From assembly GCF_040183065.1 (NCBI RefSeq), contig NC_091120.1, forward strand, positions 74,936,708 to 75,000,707: a stretch of 64,000 nt of DNA, in the 5' to 3' direction. This DNA is from Periplaneta americana (Eukaryota; Arthropoda; Insecta; Blattodea; Blattidae). The position numbers and the translations under genes are program-made. This document shows, piece by piece, positions 45,437-56,768 of this stretch (its first letter is position 1; each line of letters opens with the position of its first letter). The notes under the pieces are model-generated. The model was given only the letters and a program-made list of their open reading frames with translations, was not told where the DNA came from and ran no database searches.

Positions 45437-46335
45437 CAGTGTTGTCAACTTCAGCGACAAGTCACTAGATCTAGCGGTTTTGAGGGGGGTGTCTAAAGAC
45501 AAAAATTACCAAACAGCGACCAATGACTTTTCTGGAGTTTTTAGTAACCATTTGGCGACAAAGTTAACCATTTTTACGGTTTTTTTTAAATAATTGTAAC
45601 TGTTTTAATAAGGTTTATTTGGAAACATTAATTTTGTATTTTGAAATTTTTAATATTATGGTAGAGAAAATATTTTCCTTGGTACAATTTCAAAACTTTA
45701 TAAAAACAACCCTGCACAACGTATCATGACATCTTGAATAATCCTCTGCGTTATGTTTCCTCCAGCAAATTATTGGCGTTGTTAAATGGTGCAGCATTTC
45801 ATCAAAGTAAACTTTTAGATTGAAGTGTATCAGTACAAATATTCTGACGGGGCTAATTCTTAATAGTTATGTTTGCTATGGCCGTAATTTCTCTTTCCTA
45901 TGCGAATGCTGAGATAGAACACCTGTTCAGTCAATATAACTTAGTGAAACCAAAATTACGCAACAGAATTCATGTCAAAGCAGTTAGTGCTGTACCTCAT
46001 GCCAGGAACCACCATGAGGATTTCGGGAAAAACGAGTTAAAAATACCAAATTTCCTGAAAGTGTTCTGAGGATGACTGGGAGTACTGATGCGTATTTACG
46101 TTCCACTTCCGGCCTACATGAATCCTCGTCTTCTATGTCAGCAGCTACATACAGTAGAAGATAAGGATATGGATGATTTATATCTCTCAAAGTTACGCTA
46201 CATTTTTGCTATTGTTAATCTTGTCCGTTTCTTTAGATACGTTTTTTTTTTACTTGTAAATATAATTTAGCGACTTTTTAGCGATATTTGACATCCTATT
46301 TGGCAACTTCGAGGTGACAATTGATAGCAGTACTG
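45437..46335 (+). mobile_element. hAT element with C-terminal dimerisation-domain remnant
   Basis: 899 bp. Ends CAGTGTTG and, reversed, CAGTACTG. The 8-bp flanks are GCGATTTA (45429-45436) and GCGATCTA (46336-46343), matching at 7 of 8. The frame at 45869-46069 reads SYANAEIEHLFSQYNLVKPK and LRNRIHV, the hAT dimerisation motif (..NAE.ER.FS..N..K...RNR). The N-terminal and catalytic parts are gone. The subterminal gcgaca and ttggcgac words repeat at both ends. Confidence 0.75.
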
Positions 46336-46344
46336 GCGATCTAT

Positions 46345-47777
46345 AAACACATACTGATTGTATGACAAGAAAATCAAGTAATACAAAGGTGTAGCGTTAT
46401 GGGAATCAATTTCACGTGAATTGAACTGTGAAGATGAGTAAAAAATGTTTTATTTCAATGTTAATTAATGAATTATAGATGGGCCTATTAATGTATGTCC
46501 ATAACTTATTTTGTTTTATAACGTTTTACAACGTTTTAGTTATTTATCTTTAGGCCTATTGTTGCGTCTATCATTAATGTTGTAGAATCAGAAAATACTT
46601 TGAAATTGTAATTTCTATTTCATAAGAAAATTATGTATTTTGTTAGGCCTACAGTTGAAGCTTCTCAGTCAAAAATGAAACTAGTTCTCTTTTCTGACTG
46701 GGCCTACGTTTGCGACTTTCTTTGTGAATGCCTATATCCCAGTAATTTTACGCGTTTAAATTTTGTTATTACGTTTACATTCAATGTTCATTATGAATGG
46801 GCCTTTACAGTTCCTGTTTCTTACAATACTTCCAAACATGAGGCGAGACGATTGTCTGTGTGGATATCTGTGCATACAAAATGCAGACTTCTATTGCAGT
46901 TTTCCTACTACAAGTGTGCTCGGGCGGACCACGGACTTTAGCCGACTACCTGTAACTTACAGCCGTAAGCCCATCAAGCCTGCTCGCGGTCCTTGTGAAC
47001 TACTCCTTCAGAGTTCGAGCTCGAGGCAATGGAAATACAGAACATTAATAACTAAGCTCCGTATTCCAGCTACCTAAAGACTGAGGTTAAAGACATGTTG
47101 GGTATAAAGTACGCCGAACACAGGTAACGAACGGATGATATAAAGAAACAGGTCGTCGCTGCGTGTTAGTGGAGTACAGTCAACTCCCGACATTCTGAAG
47201 CTATACTAATAAACACATGCTTGAGCCGTGATGTTCATTTTCGTCGTGATTTTTGGAGTGAATGATTTTATATTGAAAGAAATTCTTTCAATAGCATATG
47301 ACGTTATTGGTGCATGATGTAGTACAAGATATTACTATTGCCTGACATTTGTTCGTGTTTCATTAGATTGGATATGTCGCCCATCACGGAAAACCACTAA
47401 TTTTCGATGTAGGCCTACTTTTCTAGGAATTCTCTGAAATATAGATTATTTAATTTATTAATTATTGGGATGTTGGCAATGAACATCATGGTAGGCTAAC
47501 ACAAATCCGTGCTAAACGTCGAGTTAATATCTTCATATTTTTCAGATTGTGATGGTACTGGTTCTTTTGTATTACGTTCAACACACTTTCTGCGCCTTTT
47601 GGTATTGTCGTGTCTTTCAGTGCACTGTTTTTGTCACATTTACTTTTATTTTACACATTTTTATATGTACTGTTGTCTATATTGTCAGTGAAAATATACG
47701 TTCAAATATCCTCAACTGCAATATTACACGCAGTGATCGACAAGAGTGCTCACTACGACTGCGTTCCGGTTTTGACT
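46345..47777. other. unassigned sequence
   Basis: Frames 46633-46941, 46763-47077 and 47509-47800 overlap one another and carry no motif. Confidence 0.35.
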
Positions 47778-47785
47778 CTCTAGGG

Positions 47786-49038
47786 CAGGGCCGGGCATGA
47801 GAGCGGCTCCATTTAGCCGGCCAGAGCTGCTCTCGCTCCGCAAGGCACTTCAATTCCAAGCCAGAGCAGAACGCTCACGCAATGGCGGACTCGCATTACA
47901 GCTACCTTCCCTGCATTAATATAACAAGAGCCACGGTTGTTCTAGTCATTCAGTCTGTCAGTACATAATAGTTTATAAGGATATTACATCAATCCATTGT
48001 ACAGTACAGACTTTATAACGCTCTTATTAATTTAATGGAATAAACTTAGCTCTATGCATATATACAAATCATTAGGCTTATTTACATAACCCATACGTAC
48101 ATACAGCAATCTCCTCACCACGGTTCTAGGAGACAGGCATATGGCTTCCACTTCCCCTACTTGCTGTGGACAGAGTTCATCTGCCAATATAATTAAACAT
48201 CGCTTGATGAATTCACCTTCATTGAATGTTTTCAATTCATTTGCAGTTTCGTGGCAAATTTTGTAGCTAATTCTCATAGCCGATTCACTAAGTGCATTAT
48301 TGTCATCCTGTTAATACATAATATAATATATAATATGTAACGTTATATGATATGATATGATATATGATGTGATATGATATATGATATGATATATGATATG
48401 ATATGATATGATATGATATGATATGATATGATATGATATGATATGATATGATATGATATGATATGATATATGATATGATATGATATGATATGATATGATA
48501 TGATATGATATGATATGATAAACTGTAATATACTATCCTATGATATAACCTAATACTTGTATAATTTAAAACTATATATTACTAAATGTATAATAACTTA
48601 TAATGCAATATACAGTAAATATCAAAAGATACTCTAATATAATGTAACTGAGAAACATTTTCTTTAAGTTGTTGTATTAATGTATGGCGTTCATTACCAA
48701 CATATTTGTCATATTCAGTACCATGTAAAGAATAATGACGTTGGATATTGAACTTCTTAATCAGTTGGAGTGTTTTATGACAAATTTAACATTTTTCTAA
48801 TCCACTTCTCTCTACCAAAAAGAACTCCTCCCATGATACATTAAAAGTATTGGTAGTAGCGGGCCGCTTTAATGTATGAGCGGAAGCTCCGTCTTCAAAG
48901 TTCGCCATCATACTGCAGAGTCACCACTGCACCGATACTGAATGACGTTCAGTGTGCATATGTCACAGCGCTCGGAAGAACCGCTCTTTAAAGCACACAG
49001 CGCTCATTTCTCAGAATCACGTAATGTGCCCAGCCCTG
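47786..49038 (-). mobile_element. hAT element (GTF2IRD2/ZBED-like) with microsatellite interior
   Basis: 1253 bp. Ends CAGGGCCGGGCA and, reversed, CAGGGCTGGGCA. Flanks CTCTAGGG and TTCTAGAG match at 6 of 8. On the minus strand, 48850-48640 reads a BED-type finger remnant (WEEFFLVERSG, ..C.ICHKTL, KKFNIQRHYSLHG) and 48277-48035 reads SYKICHETANELKTFNEGEF, ILADELCP and SLSPRTVVRR, in the order seen in GTF2IRD2-like hAT transposases. Catalytic core and C-terminus are missing. A pentanucleotide repeat lies between the two parts. Confidence 0.82.
48344..48520. repeat. (ATGAT)n pentanucleotide microsatellite
   Basis: About 35 units of gatat/atgat with a few interruptions. It lies within the hAT coding remnant. 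Confidence 0.92.
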
Positions 49039-49344
49039 TTCTAGAGGAAGAAGGCAGAGGATGCGTAACTATTTTGTATACGAACGTATCTGTACCTGCG
49101 CTGCGATGTTACATACACTTCGAATCACGCAACCTCATTCCAGCTTATAGGTAGCTGGAATATGAAGCCTAGTAATAACATTAATTATAATTAACACAAC
49201 TCAAACATTTTATTTTTATATATACACATTTTTTTATTTGTGAATGCAGTATTTCGTTCTAATAATAATTTAACGTATTTATTGTAGTATGTATCTTTCG
49301 TTAACTTCAAGTTACTGTGAAGGAAGACTGTTTACGTGTCACTG

Positions 49345-49935
49345 CTCGTACTATTGAATTCATTCATTCATTCAGTGTTCTGCCCAAGGGCAGGTCTTTC
49401 ACTGCAAACCCAGCATTCTCCAGTCTTTTTTATTTTCTGCCTTCCTCTTTGTTTCCTCATATGATCCATATATCTTAATGTCTTCTATCATCTGGTATTT
49501 TCTTCTGCCCCTAACTCTTCTCCCGTTTACCATTCCTTCCAGTGTATCCTTCAGTAGGCAGTTTCTTCCCAGCCAATGATCCATCCTTCACCATAGCCAC
49601 ATTTCAAATGCTTCTATTCGCTTCTCTTCACTTCGTCATAATGTCCATGTTTCTGCCCTATACAATGCTAAACTCTACAAGCACTTCACTAGTCTCTTCC
49701 CTAGTTCTTTCTCTAGAGGTCCGCAGAAGATGCTCCTTTTTCCTATTAAAAGCTTCCTTTGCCATTGCTATCCTCCTTTTGACTTCCTGGCAGCAGCCCA
49801 TGTTTCTTCTTATAGTACACCCCAAGTATCTGAAGTTGTCCACTTGCTCTACTGCCTCATTTGTAATTTGTAGCACTTTGTTTGCACTGTCATAATTTCC
49901 TCGACAATTTGGGGCACAACACTTATAAACCATTT
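49345..49935 (-). pseudogene. LINE 3' fragment of a second family
   Basis: The minus-strand frame 49933-49658 has LQITNEAVEQVDNFRYLGCT, EVKRRIAMAKEAFNRK and LLRTS. After an internal deletion, 49584-49399 has LGRNCLLKDTLEGMVNGRR, RGRRKYQMIEDIKIYGSYEE and KKDWRMLGLQ-stop. The 3' end reads gtgaaagacctgcccttggg and then a TGAA repeat. The LYG..TW segment between them is deleted. Confidence 0.85.
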
Positions 49936-49939
49936 CAAA

Positions 49940-51250
49940 CCATGCATAAGTAATCGCCTAGATGATCCGCCATCTTTGAATTTTCAAATTTAATGCAGAG
50001 GCCTTCTATGTCGGTGGTGTCGCCTAAAGCCTCAAGATTGCAAATCCTTTCTAGAAAATACAACAACGAAAAAAAAAACACGCTGGTTGATAGGTGTCCC
50101 CCACGCGAGTACTGAAGGGTTAGAACAAGGCATATCATTTCTAACGGGCTTAAAATTCGAAACACTTATTCACACCTATCTTTTTAGGAGAATCAAAGAC
50201 AATGAGAGAGAAATTAGGGACAAGTATCGCCTCATTTCCGCCATATTTTCACTACAAAAAAATCTGTCACATCAATAACAAAAAAATGTGATAACCTCTC
50301 CTTGTAAGATTGACTCCCGACTTCAACTCAAGACTACAAGTTCCATTATGTCTGGCTTCTGACTTTAACCAAGTTAATGTAAACTATCTTCGGATTAGAA
50401 ATGGCGTTCTATGAATTAGTTAAACAGACCAATCTAGTTTGTATAACGACTGCTACCAAATGTTTATCTTTCATTATGATATGCTTCTCAGACAATTTGT
50501 CTTTCTTCTTAGCATAAATACAAAAATGTCATTGTAAACCAGACTCAACTTTCCTCTCCCCCCCCACACTCTCCCCCAGTGAGACATACTGAAGAGAGAT
50601 GAGATGCTGTCAAAGAAGCTGTCATCAGTTCGTTGCAAGGCGTTTCTTGTTATTTCTGTCGTGGTTCCGCCTTTTTGCCGTATAAGTATTCATCTTATCC
50701 ACGTAACACAAGGACGACATGAGAAGCTAAATTGCAACTTGGAGATTATGGTATATGTTAGATTTTCCTCTTAGCGTCAAAGTGTCTAATTTAATCAGTA
50801 GCTAAACACGTGCGTGTCCAATTCTGCGAAGAAGTTGCCAGCATTCGAATAAACAATGCTATGAAAATGTTCAAAGCCATAAACTTGTATGATAAACTGT
50901 TGTAATATGTACCAGAATGTTCATGTAAAGTATAATAGCTTAAGTCTATTTAACATAATTAAGTAGTTGCTTTAAGACCATGCGTTCAAGGACTATAATT
51001 AATAAAAATTGCGAAATATATATGAATTGCACAAAAGAATACTTCAGACCCATGCGCAGAGATTGAGAGATTGTATTATTCTGATATGAATCCTTATAAT
51101 TCGTCACGAATTGCTCGTCATATATCTGATTTGTCATAAATTACATTGTCGTCACAGGACTTCCTCTCAAAATACTGTACACTTTTGTCACAGGATTGTA
51201 TTGTGTCATACGATAGGTCTACTGATTCGTAACGTTACCACAGTATTTAT
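49940..51250. other. unassigned sequence
   Basis: No recognisable feature apart from a poly-C run at 50562-50570. Confidence 0.35.
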
Positions 51251-51254
51251 GTTT

Positions 51255-51700
51255 ACAATATCGGAAAACATTTCCATGGTTTTTAATTTTATATTATCTC
51301 AAAACATTTTCATAGTTTTCATTTTTTATAATAGCGCAAAATATTTTCATGACTTTGATTGTTACAGTATCAAAAACATTTCAATGTTATTTTTGTAGCA
51401 TCGCAGAATACTTTCATGGTATTTATTTTCTGGTATTTCAAAATATTTCCATAGTTTTTATTTTTATAATATCGCGAAACATTATCATGGTTTTCATTTT
51501 TATAGTAGATATCGCAAAATATTCTCATGATTTTTATTTTTATAGTATTGCGAAACATTACCATGGTTTTTATTTTTATAATGTCGCAAATATTTCCACG
51601 ATTTTTATTTGTGTAGTCTCGCAAAACATCTCCATGGTTTTTTTAATTTATAACATCGCAAAACTTTTCCGCGATTTTTATTTTTATAATAAGCAAAGTA
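51255..51700 (+). repeat. degenerate 36-bp minisatellite
   Basis: About twelve copies of a unit resembling tcgcaaaacatttccatgg followed by tttttatttttataata. Two more copies occur at 53195-53270, so the array was probably split by the 1.5-kb sequence between. Frames through it (for example 51349-51741) repeat HGFYFY-like words and are not genes. Confidence 0.85.
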
Positions 51701-51999
51701 GGGAGAGAACATTCCTACCCACCCCACATTCGTTTGATTGACAGGCGAGGGGTAAAGCAGTTGTTTTGCTAAGTCAACTGCAGTGGTGGATTCGACACAC
51801 CTTGCGCATCAGTAATATCTCCGCTCTTATTTCTTGTTTCAAAATCTTTATAGTATTTTGTTTATAGGAAGTACACGTATCATACAATAATAAATTATGA
51901 CGGCCACCTACTGTCATTAGGCAAATTATATATTTTTCAATTGTATAACTACTCCTTTATCATATGCACAAAAAATTCTTGAACTGCCTTGTGATCGAC

Positions 52000-52260
52000 A
52001 TAATAAAGTATTTCTTTTTTAAAAACAATAAAGAAAAAAGCAAAGCTCCATTGTCATTTAACTGCACAATATATTAAAAGATACAATCCTCAACATAATA
52101 AATTGTTTCTTTTTAAAACTAATAAAGTAACTAAGCTCCATTGTCATTTAACTGGAAGACATATTAAACACAATATAATGATCAACAAAATCAAATATTT
52201 CTTTTTATAAATACTAAAGAAAGTAAAACTAAGCTCCACTGTCATTTAACTTTAAAACAT
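52000..52260 (+). repeat. 90-98 bp tandem repeat, three copies
   Basis: aagctccattgtcatttaact occurs at 52043, 52133 and (with one change) 52231. Each is preceded by attt.ttt.t....aataaag-like sequence. Confidence 0.8.
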
Positions 52261-52744
52261 TAAACAAAATACATGAGATATGAATGAAACGAAATACTAC
52301 TGTAGGCCTATACTGCTGGTTTTCATTTTTTTTTTTTTTTTTGATTGCCCTCGAAATTTCTTGTTATTAACTAAAAAGGATATATTTGGCTCTAAAATAT
52401 AACAACTCAACCGTAATACTGAAACTGAATGCATGTCTGTGATCCTAGACCTGGAGATACTTTTCGTCATATTCATTTTGAAAAGAAAAACAGCTCACAA
52501 CAGTAAGTTGAGCCAAACATAGATACCATACGCATTGCAAATGTGCGCAGATTAGGGAATTGCTCCTCTGGTAGGTAATCCATTTTATCCTAAATAATTT
52601 AGTGGCGTGCTCTTTTGCATCTCTATAGTGGCTCTGATGCTTGGGTAACATCAAATACAAATGGATTATTGAAAAGACACATCTCCATGTCCATTGCAGT
52701 TACTTCTGAAAATCTTTCCTGGAAAGAGAACGCATCAAGTAGAC

Positions 52745-53182
52745 CTAATATGCACTCAAAGTTTTAAATAACTTCAGTTCCAGATACTGCTTAATAAAAT
52801 AACAATTATCTAAATCCTGAAAATACCATAAACACATCTTGTTTTGTTTCTTTTCACAAATATTACGAAAATAACTTTTAAAATTGTAAATAAATACTTG
52901 TAAGATCACCGAAGTCAGCTTTAGCCTATGCTTCCGATTAAAGTGGCGTTTAATATTGAAGCGTTTTATATGCGCAATTTTAAACCCACATATTAAGCAA
53001 CAGACTTTCTTCTTTTTGTAAGTAACAAAAAATTCTTTCTGCCGCTCTTCCTGAAACTGACGTCCCGAGATCGAAGCCATACCCACCACTGAATGAAGCG
53101 TGTCTAGAGAAGCACCAGGCGGAGGAGAGAGTCGGTGGAGTGGGGTAAGGCGGCTTTGAGTGCAGTGGCCCTTCGGAGCCAT
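52745..53182 (-). pseudogene. hAT BED-finger N-terminal relic
   Basis: The 145-codon minus-strand frame contains RQFQEERQKEFFVTYKKKKV, CLICGFKI and RFNIKRHFNRKH. This is the C..C..(n)..H...H BED-type finger that starts GTF2IRD2-like hAT transposases. Nothing recognisable follows it. Element ends could not be defined, but the sequence sits within the interrupted 36-bp minisatellite. Confidence 0.6.
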
Positions 53183-53194
53183 TTCCCCATGGTT

Positions 53195-53270
53195 GTTTTA
53201 TAGTATTGCAAAACATTTCCATGGTTTTTATTCTTATATTATCGCAAAACATTTCCCAGGTTTTTAATTT
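53195..53270 (+). repeat. 36-bp minisatellite, right remnant
   Basis: Two units (attgcaaaacatttccatgg and atcgcaaaacatttcccagg) like those of 51255-51700. Confidence 0.8.
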
Positions 53271-53328
53271 TTAATGACCTTCTTGTTTTCGGCACCAACA
53301 TTATAAACACAAATAACTAAGCTAACAT

Positions 53329-53510
53329 CACAGTCTAGTATATACAGTCACGAAGCTCAATACGTAGTAAATATGCATCCATAGACAGTTGCTAACCAGT
53401 AGGATCGCTAATATCGCCTCATTACAGACAATGCGAAATAGTACCGGCACAGTCTATTGTTCCTAGCAACCTCACAACTCAAGCTTCGTGACTGTATATA
53501 TTAGACTGTG
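53329..53510. mobile_element. 182-bp foldback MITE
   Basis: The first 29 bases pair with the last 29: CACAGTCTAGTATATACAGT continuing CACGAAGCT, and its inverted copy AGCTTCGTGACTGTATATAT continuing TAGACTGTG. GCTAACAT occurs just outside on the left (53321-53328) and overlapping the right end (53510-53517), possibly the duplicated target. An alternative boundary is the inner TATA/CAGTCACGAAGC. Confidence 0.75.
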
Positions 53511-53519
53511 CTAACATGA

Positions 53520-54328
53520 ACACGGATATAATTGGGCGGCCTGTGTTCTAACCCCGAAACTAGTAGTAGTACGTTGTTATGCGCTCCGTGTATCTGTACT
53601 CAAGGACAGCTTACGTCATCCAACCCTTTTCACTCATCTTACCGTCGCCTCCCATAGACGATACGGGACTAAAAATGTCTTTGCACTTCCACCTCGTATG
53701 TGTACAGAAAAATTCGAACATCTCAAATGAAATTGCTGATAGTTTTATGGTATTAAATACTACAGGTGTTAGATCAGAGAAGCTAATCAGACCGAACCAT
53801 GCGGAACTGACTTTGGGTTAAAGAATTATACACTAAAATCCTATACTACAGATTACAGTTTTAAAATTTACTTACAAAACTGATAGTGGAACCTTGGTTC
53901 AAAACAATTTGACGTAAATATTTTTTCTATGAATTAAATCTATAGTGTGTTCATAAATAACCCTTTATGCTTAATTTTAATGTCAACATTTAATTTCAAT
54001 TATAACGTTCCCTTCATAATAGAAAATGTAACTTTAATTTGAGTTATGTTTAAAATAGGTCTATAATAGGTAAATACAATATGATTGCATTACCTGCACC
54101 TTTACTTGCAAATAAAAACTGCCGAGCGCCTTTATTGTTATATAATAATTAATTACTCATAATTTCCAAATCATTGGCTGGTTCTACTTAAAATCTGAAA
54201 CTACATTACAAGCTTGAACTTACCTTCAGTATTATACGAGCGACGCGCTGTTAATGAAGATTTGACATACATAATAATTGCTGCACTAGAATTCTAATAA
54301 TTCTAAAGTAGTGTAAATGTAAATAAAT
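53520..54328. other. unassigned sequence
   Basis: The 80-codon frame at 53579 is unsupported. No other feature. Confidence 0.35.
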
Positions 54329-55018
54329 CCTGGTTGGAAGGAAACCTATCACACAGAGGCAATAGATGAAGTCAATGTGAACAAATTTTGTTAAATAAGT
54401 TTTTTATATGTCCAATAGTTTTGAGAATACGAAATGCAAGTTTCGCAACGCTGCAAAGAGTAGCTGTGCTACTTGAGGTCATTTCTCTGCAGTGGGGGTG
54501 AATGTAACTGTAATCATCCACTCCGCAAGACTTGCGAGAGGAGAATGTAAACAAAAACGTCATATTAGATATGTCTCGATCAAATTACTGTAGGTCAAGA
54601 CGTAAAGTATTGAATTAATTAACTACGCAAATTGTTTGGTTTTAACATTTTTATTGCGCTGTAACCTTAAATTTAACTATAAACTGAATACCATGAAACT
54701 TATTTACCATTAAATTTACAGTAATGTTAAATAGTGCGTTGAGTGTTACGTGTGTAACAAGAAACTTTTATGATAAGACGGTTTAGTTTACATTCTCCTC
54801 TCACAAGTCTTGCGGAATGGAAAGTTGGAATGACACTTACCTCCACTGAGGAGCAGTGACCTCAAGGAGCACAGCTACTTTTTCCAGCGTTGCAACACGT
54901 TGCATTTCGTATTCTCAAAACTATTAGATGTATAAAAAAACTTATTTGACAAAACTTGTTCACATTGACTTCATCTATTACTTCTGTGAATTAATGTAAT
55001 AGGTTCCCTTCCACACTG
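54329..55018. mobile_element. 690-bp foldback element
   Basis: Left arm 54329-54560 and right arm 54780-55018 are inverted copies: tagatgaagtcaatgtgaac, atacgaaatgca, gtagctgtgct, acttgcgagaggagaatgta and gttggaaggaaacctat all reappear reversed. A 220-bp AT-rich spacer separates them. The 63-codon minus frame in the left arm is a shadow. Confidence 0.8.
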
Positions 55019-55024
55019 TGTATT

Positions 55025-55660
55025 ATAACATCTTAAAGCTCTTTTTCTGGGCATTTTATATACAGGGTACAATATTATAAGCCTTTTAGCTTTTGAATTA
55101 TCTCTAGTTCAAGCAGTCTTCAGTATTTCGTTCCCTGAATCCTTATCCGGTTCCTTCACCAGGATTTCTTCAGTGATACTTCGATATAGGCGCATTTACG
55201 TCAAAATACTGCGGGAGAGACTGCCACCGCTCAAGATAAAATACAATCCAAAACGCAGCACATTTCGTGATGTTCAAGAAAGACATGGACACAAACAATC
55301 ATTCTTTGTGTGGATGAAGTAGGGATACAAATGAACAGGCTTCGAGACTTTGGACCCGATACAATAAGTTTACTGTGCATGTACTATAGGTTGTTGACTC
55401 GCTGCAGTTAGTGAAAGATGTGTTGAGGTAACAACATTGCTATTTAGAGTAGAGTACGGTAGTATGGGGAAACACAGTATGTACATTCTGAAAGTAAATA
55501 TATATTACACAATGACAATGTCAAGAGAATATGAAAAGCATTTATTCTCCTGTCTTTTATAAGCATTTGTGTTTAATTATATACAGTGTTAATGGTGGAA
55601 ATAAACATGTAGCAATTTTAATTTCTTCATTTACCCTAATGGTCGTATTTAGGAAGTGCA
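55025..55660. other. unassigned sequence
   Basis: May include flanks of the hAT relic that follows, but no ends were found. Confidence 0.3.
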
Positions 55661-55661
55661 G

Positions 55662-56057
55662 TTACAGTACCGAATTGCAATGTACTACAAAATACATTTT
55701 CAGTGTCCCAAACGTAAATCTTTTTCGTTTATCTACCAAACACAATTTGTACTGTGAAAAGCTGCGCTCTACGTCGCATAACGTGATAGGAGCAAAACGA
55801 AAAAAACCTAACATCATTGCAGTCTCTAAGAGACAGTCCTTTATTTTCGGGTGACTGTCCACTAATTTGCTGTTTATATTACACAATGTTCCAGATCCGT
55901 TACTTTTAGATAAAATTGATTTCCACTTCTGTTTTACACGTTCAGTAACCGGTGTACTTGGTGTCTCGTTAATTCTCTGTGTCATTTCCTCAACTAATTT
56001 GAAGGCTTCCGGCATCTCTTGCTTCGACTTTTCTAACCGTTTAATAGTTTCAGACAC
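55662..56057 (-). pseudogene. hAT transposase C-terminal relic
   Basis: 131 codons open on the minus strand: ETIKRLEKSKQEMPEAFKLV, then RFAPITLCDVERSFSQYKLC, then RFTFGTLKMYFVVHCNS. This is the hAT dimerisation region (..DVERSFS.YK..L...R..FTF.NL....V.HCN). The open frame over 390 bp indicates fairly recent decay. It lacks the N-terminal and catalytic parts. Confidence 0.75.
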
Positions 56058-56505
56058 AGTTTGAAAATAGGTTTATATGAAAACTAAATTATTCGTCAGA
56101 ACCTTCAAATCCAGAGCGTTTTCCTTTGCGTATTTGTTGACATTCATTGTACAGTACTCCCACCCACTGTACGTTTACCACTATACTCATTACGCCGTTA
56201 TGCGGATTTCCCACTGAATTGCTCTATTGGGACAGAAGTCTCGAAGCCTACAAATGAATCAATATTAGAGAAAGAAATGGAAATGATAAAGATGATAATG
56301 ATTATGACATACGACAGTATTTGTGTTCGTGTATTTATTAAGAAATGGATTGGGTAAAATAGAAGTTTCATGGTAATTTTACGAAATATTTTGAAAAATT
56401 TAGTGAAAATTGTATTTTCATAAAAACACTCAAATATAAAAATAAATATAAATTTGTCTTTAAGTCCTATGGGACATAAAAATTTTACAAACGAGCTAAG
56501 CACAA
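56058..56505. other. sequence 3' of astakine B
   Basis: No feature; the 127-codon minus frame at 56198-56581 overlaps the astakine B 3' end in another frame and is low-complexity. Confidence 0.4.
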
Positions 56506-56510
56506 ATTTA

Positions 56511-56516
56511 TTTATT
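56511..56516 (-). terminator. polyadenylation signal of astakine B
   Basis: AATAAA on the minus strand 49 nt after the stop; a second overlapping candidate lies at 56507-56512. Confidence 0.6.
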
Positions 56517-56565
56517 AGAATAAATGCCACTTCTCGCAGGTACTTCAGTATTCTTCGCCCAAGCC

Positions 56566-56768
56566 TTATTCCTTCTGACACGTAGCAGTTTCTCGATCAC
56601 AGATGAGCCCCTCAGCGCACTCACAAAACGTGAGGTACACGTCAACCAAGTCCACTGAAATTCCATGCGGGTAATTCACTGTGGTATCGAAGGGTATGTT
56701 GCCGGGACGACAGATGTCCCCCACTCCTCCTACATTCGCGCACATGGGAAAGCTGTAGCGAGTGTTGC
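56566..56768 (-). CDS. astakine B, coding exon 2
   Basis: Codes for 66 residues plus the split Gly; the stop TAA is at 56566-56568. Key features are GDICRPGN, VYLTFCECAEGLIC and the C-terminal TCQKE. The Met at 56784 of the open frame lies in the intron and is not used. Confidence 0.88.

Noticed and set aside
49542..49895. 117-codon plus-strand ORF
   Set aside because: It is the antisense shadow of the LINE fragment at 49345-49935.
51255..51700. Array of ~36-bp repeats considered as a CRISPR
   Set aside because: Units are contiguous and degenerate with no unique spacers, and the genome is eukaryotic.
51779..53090. CAGTGGTGG inverted ends considered as a hAT boundary
   Set aside because: Only nine bases match and the flanking octamers (gtcaactg, aatgaagc) do not.
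56198..56581. 127-codon ORF overlapping the astakine B 3' end
   Set aside because: Low-complexity Phe/Ile-rich frame overlapping a real exon in another frame.
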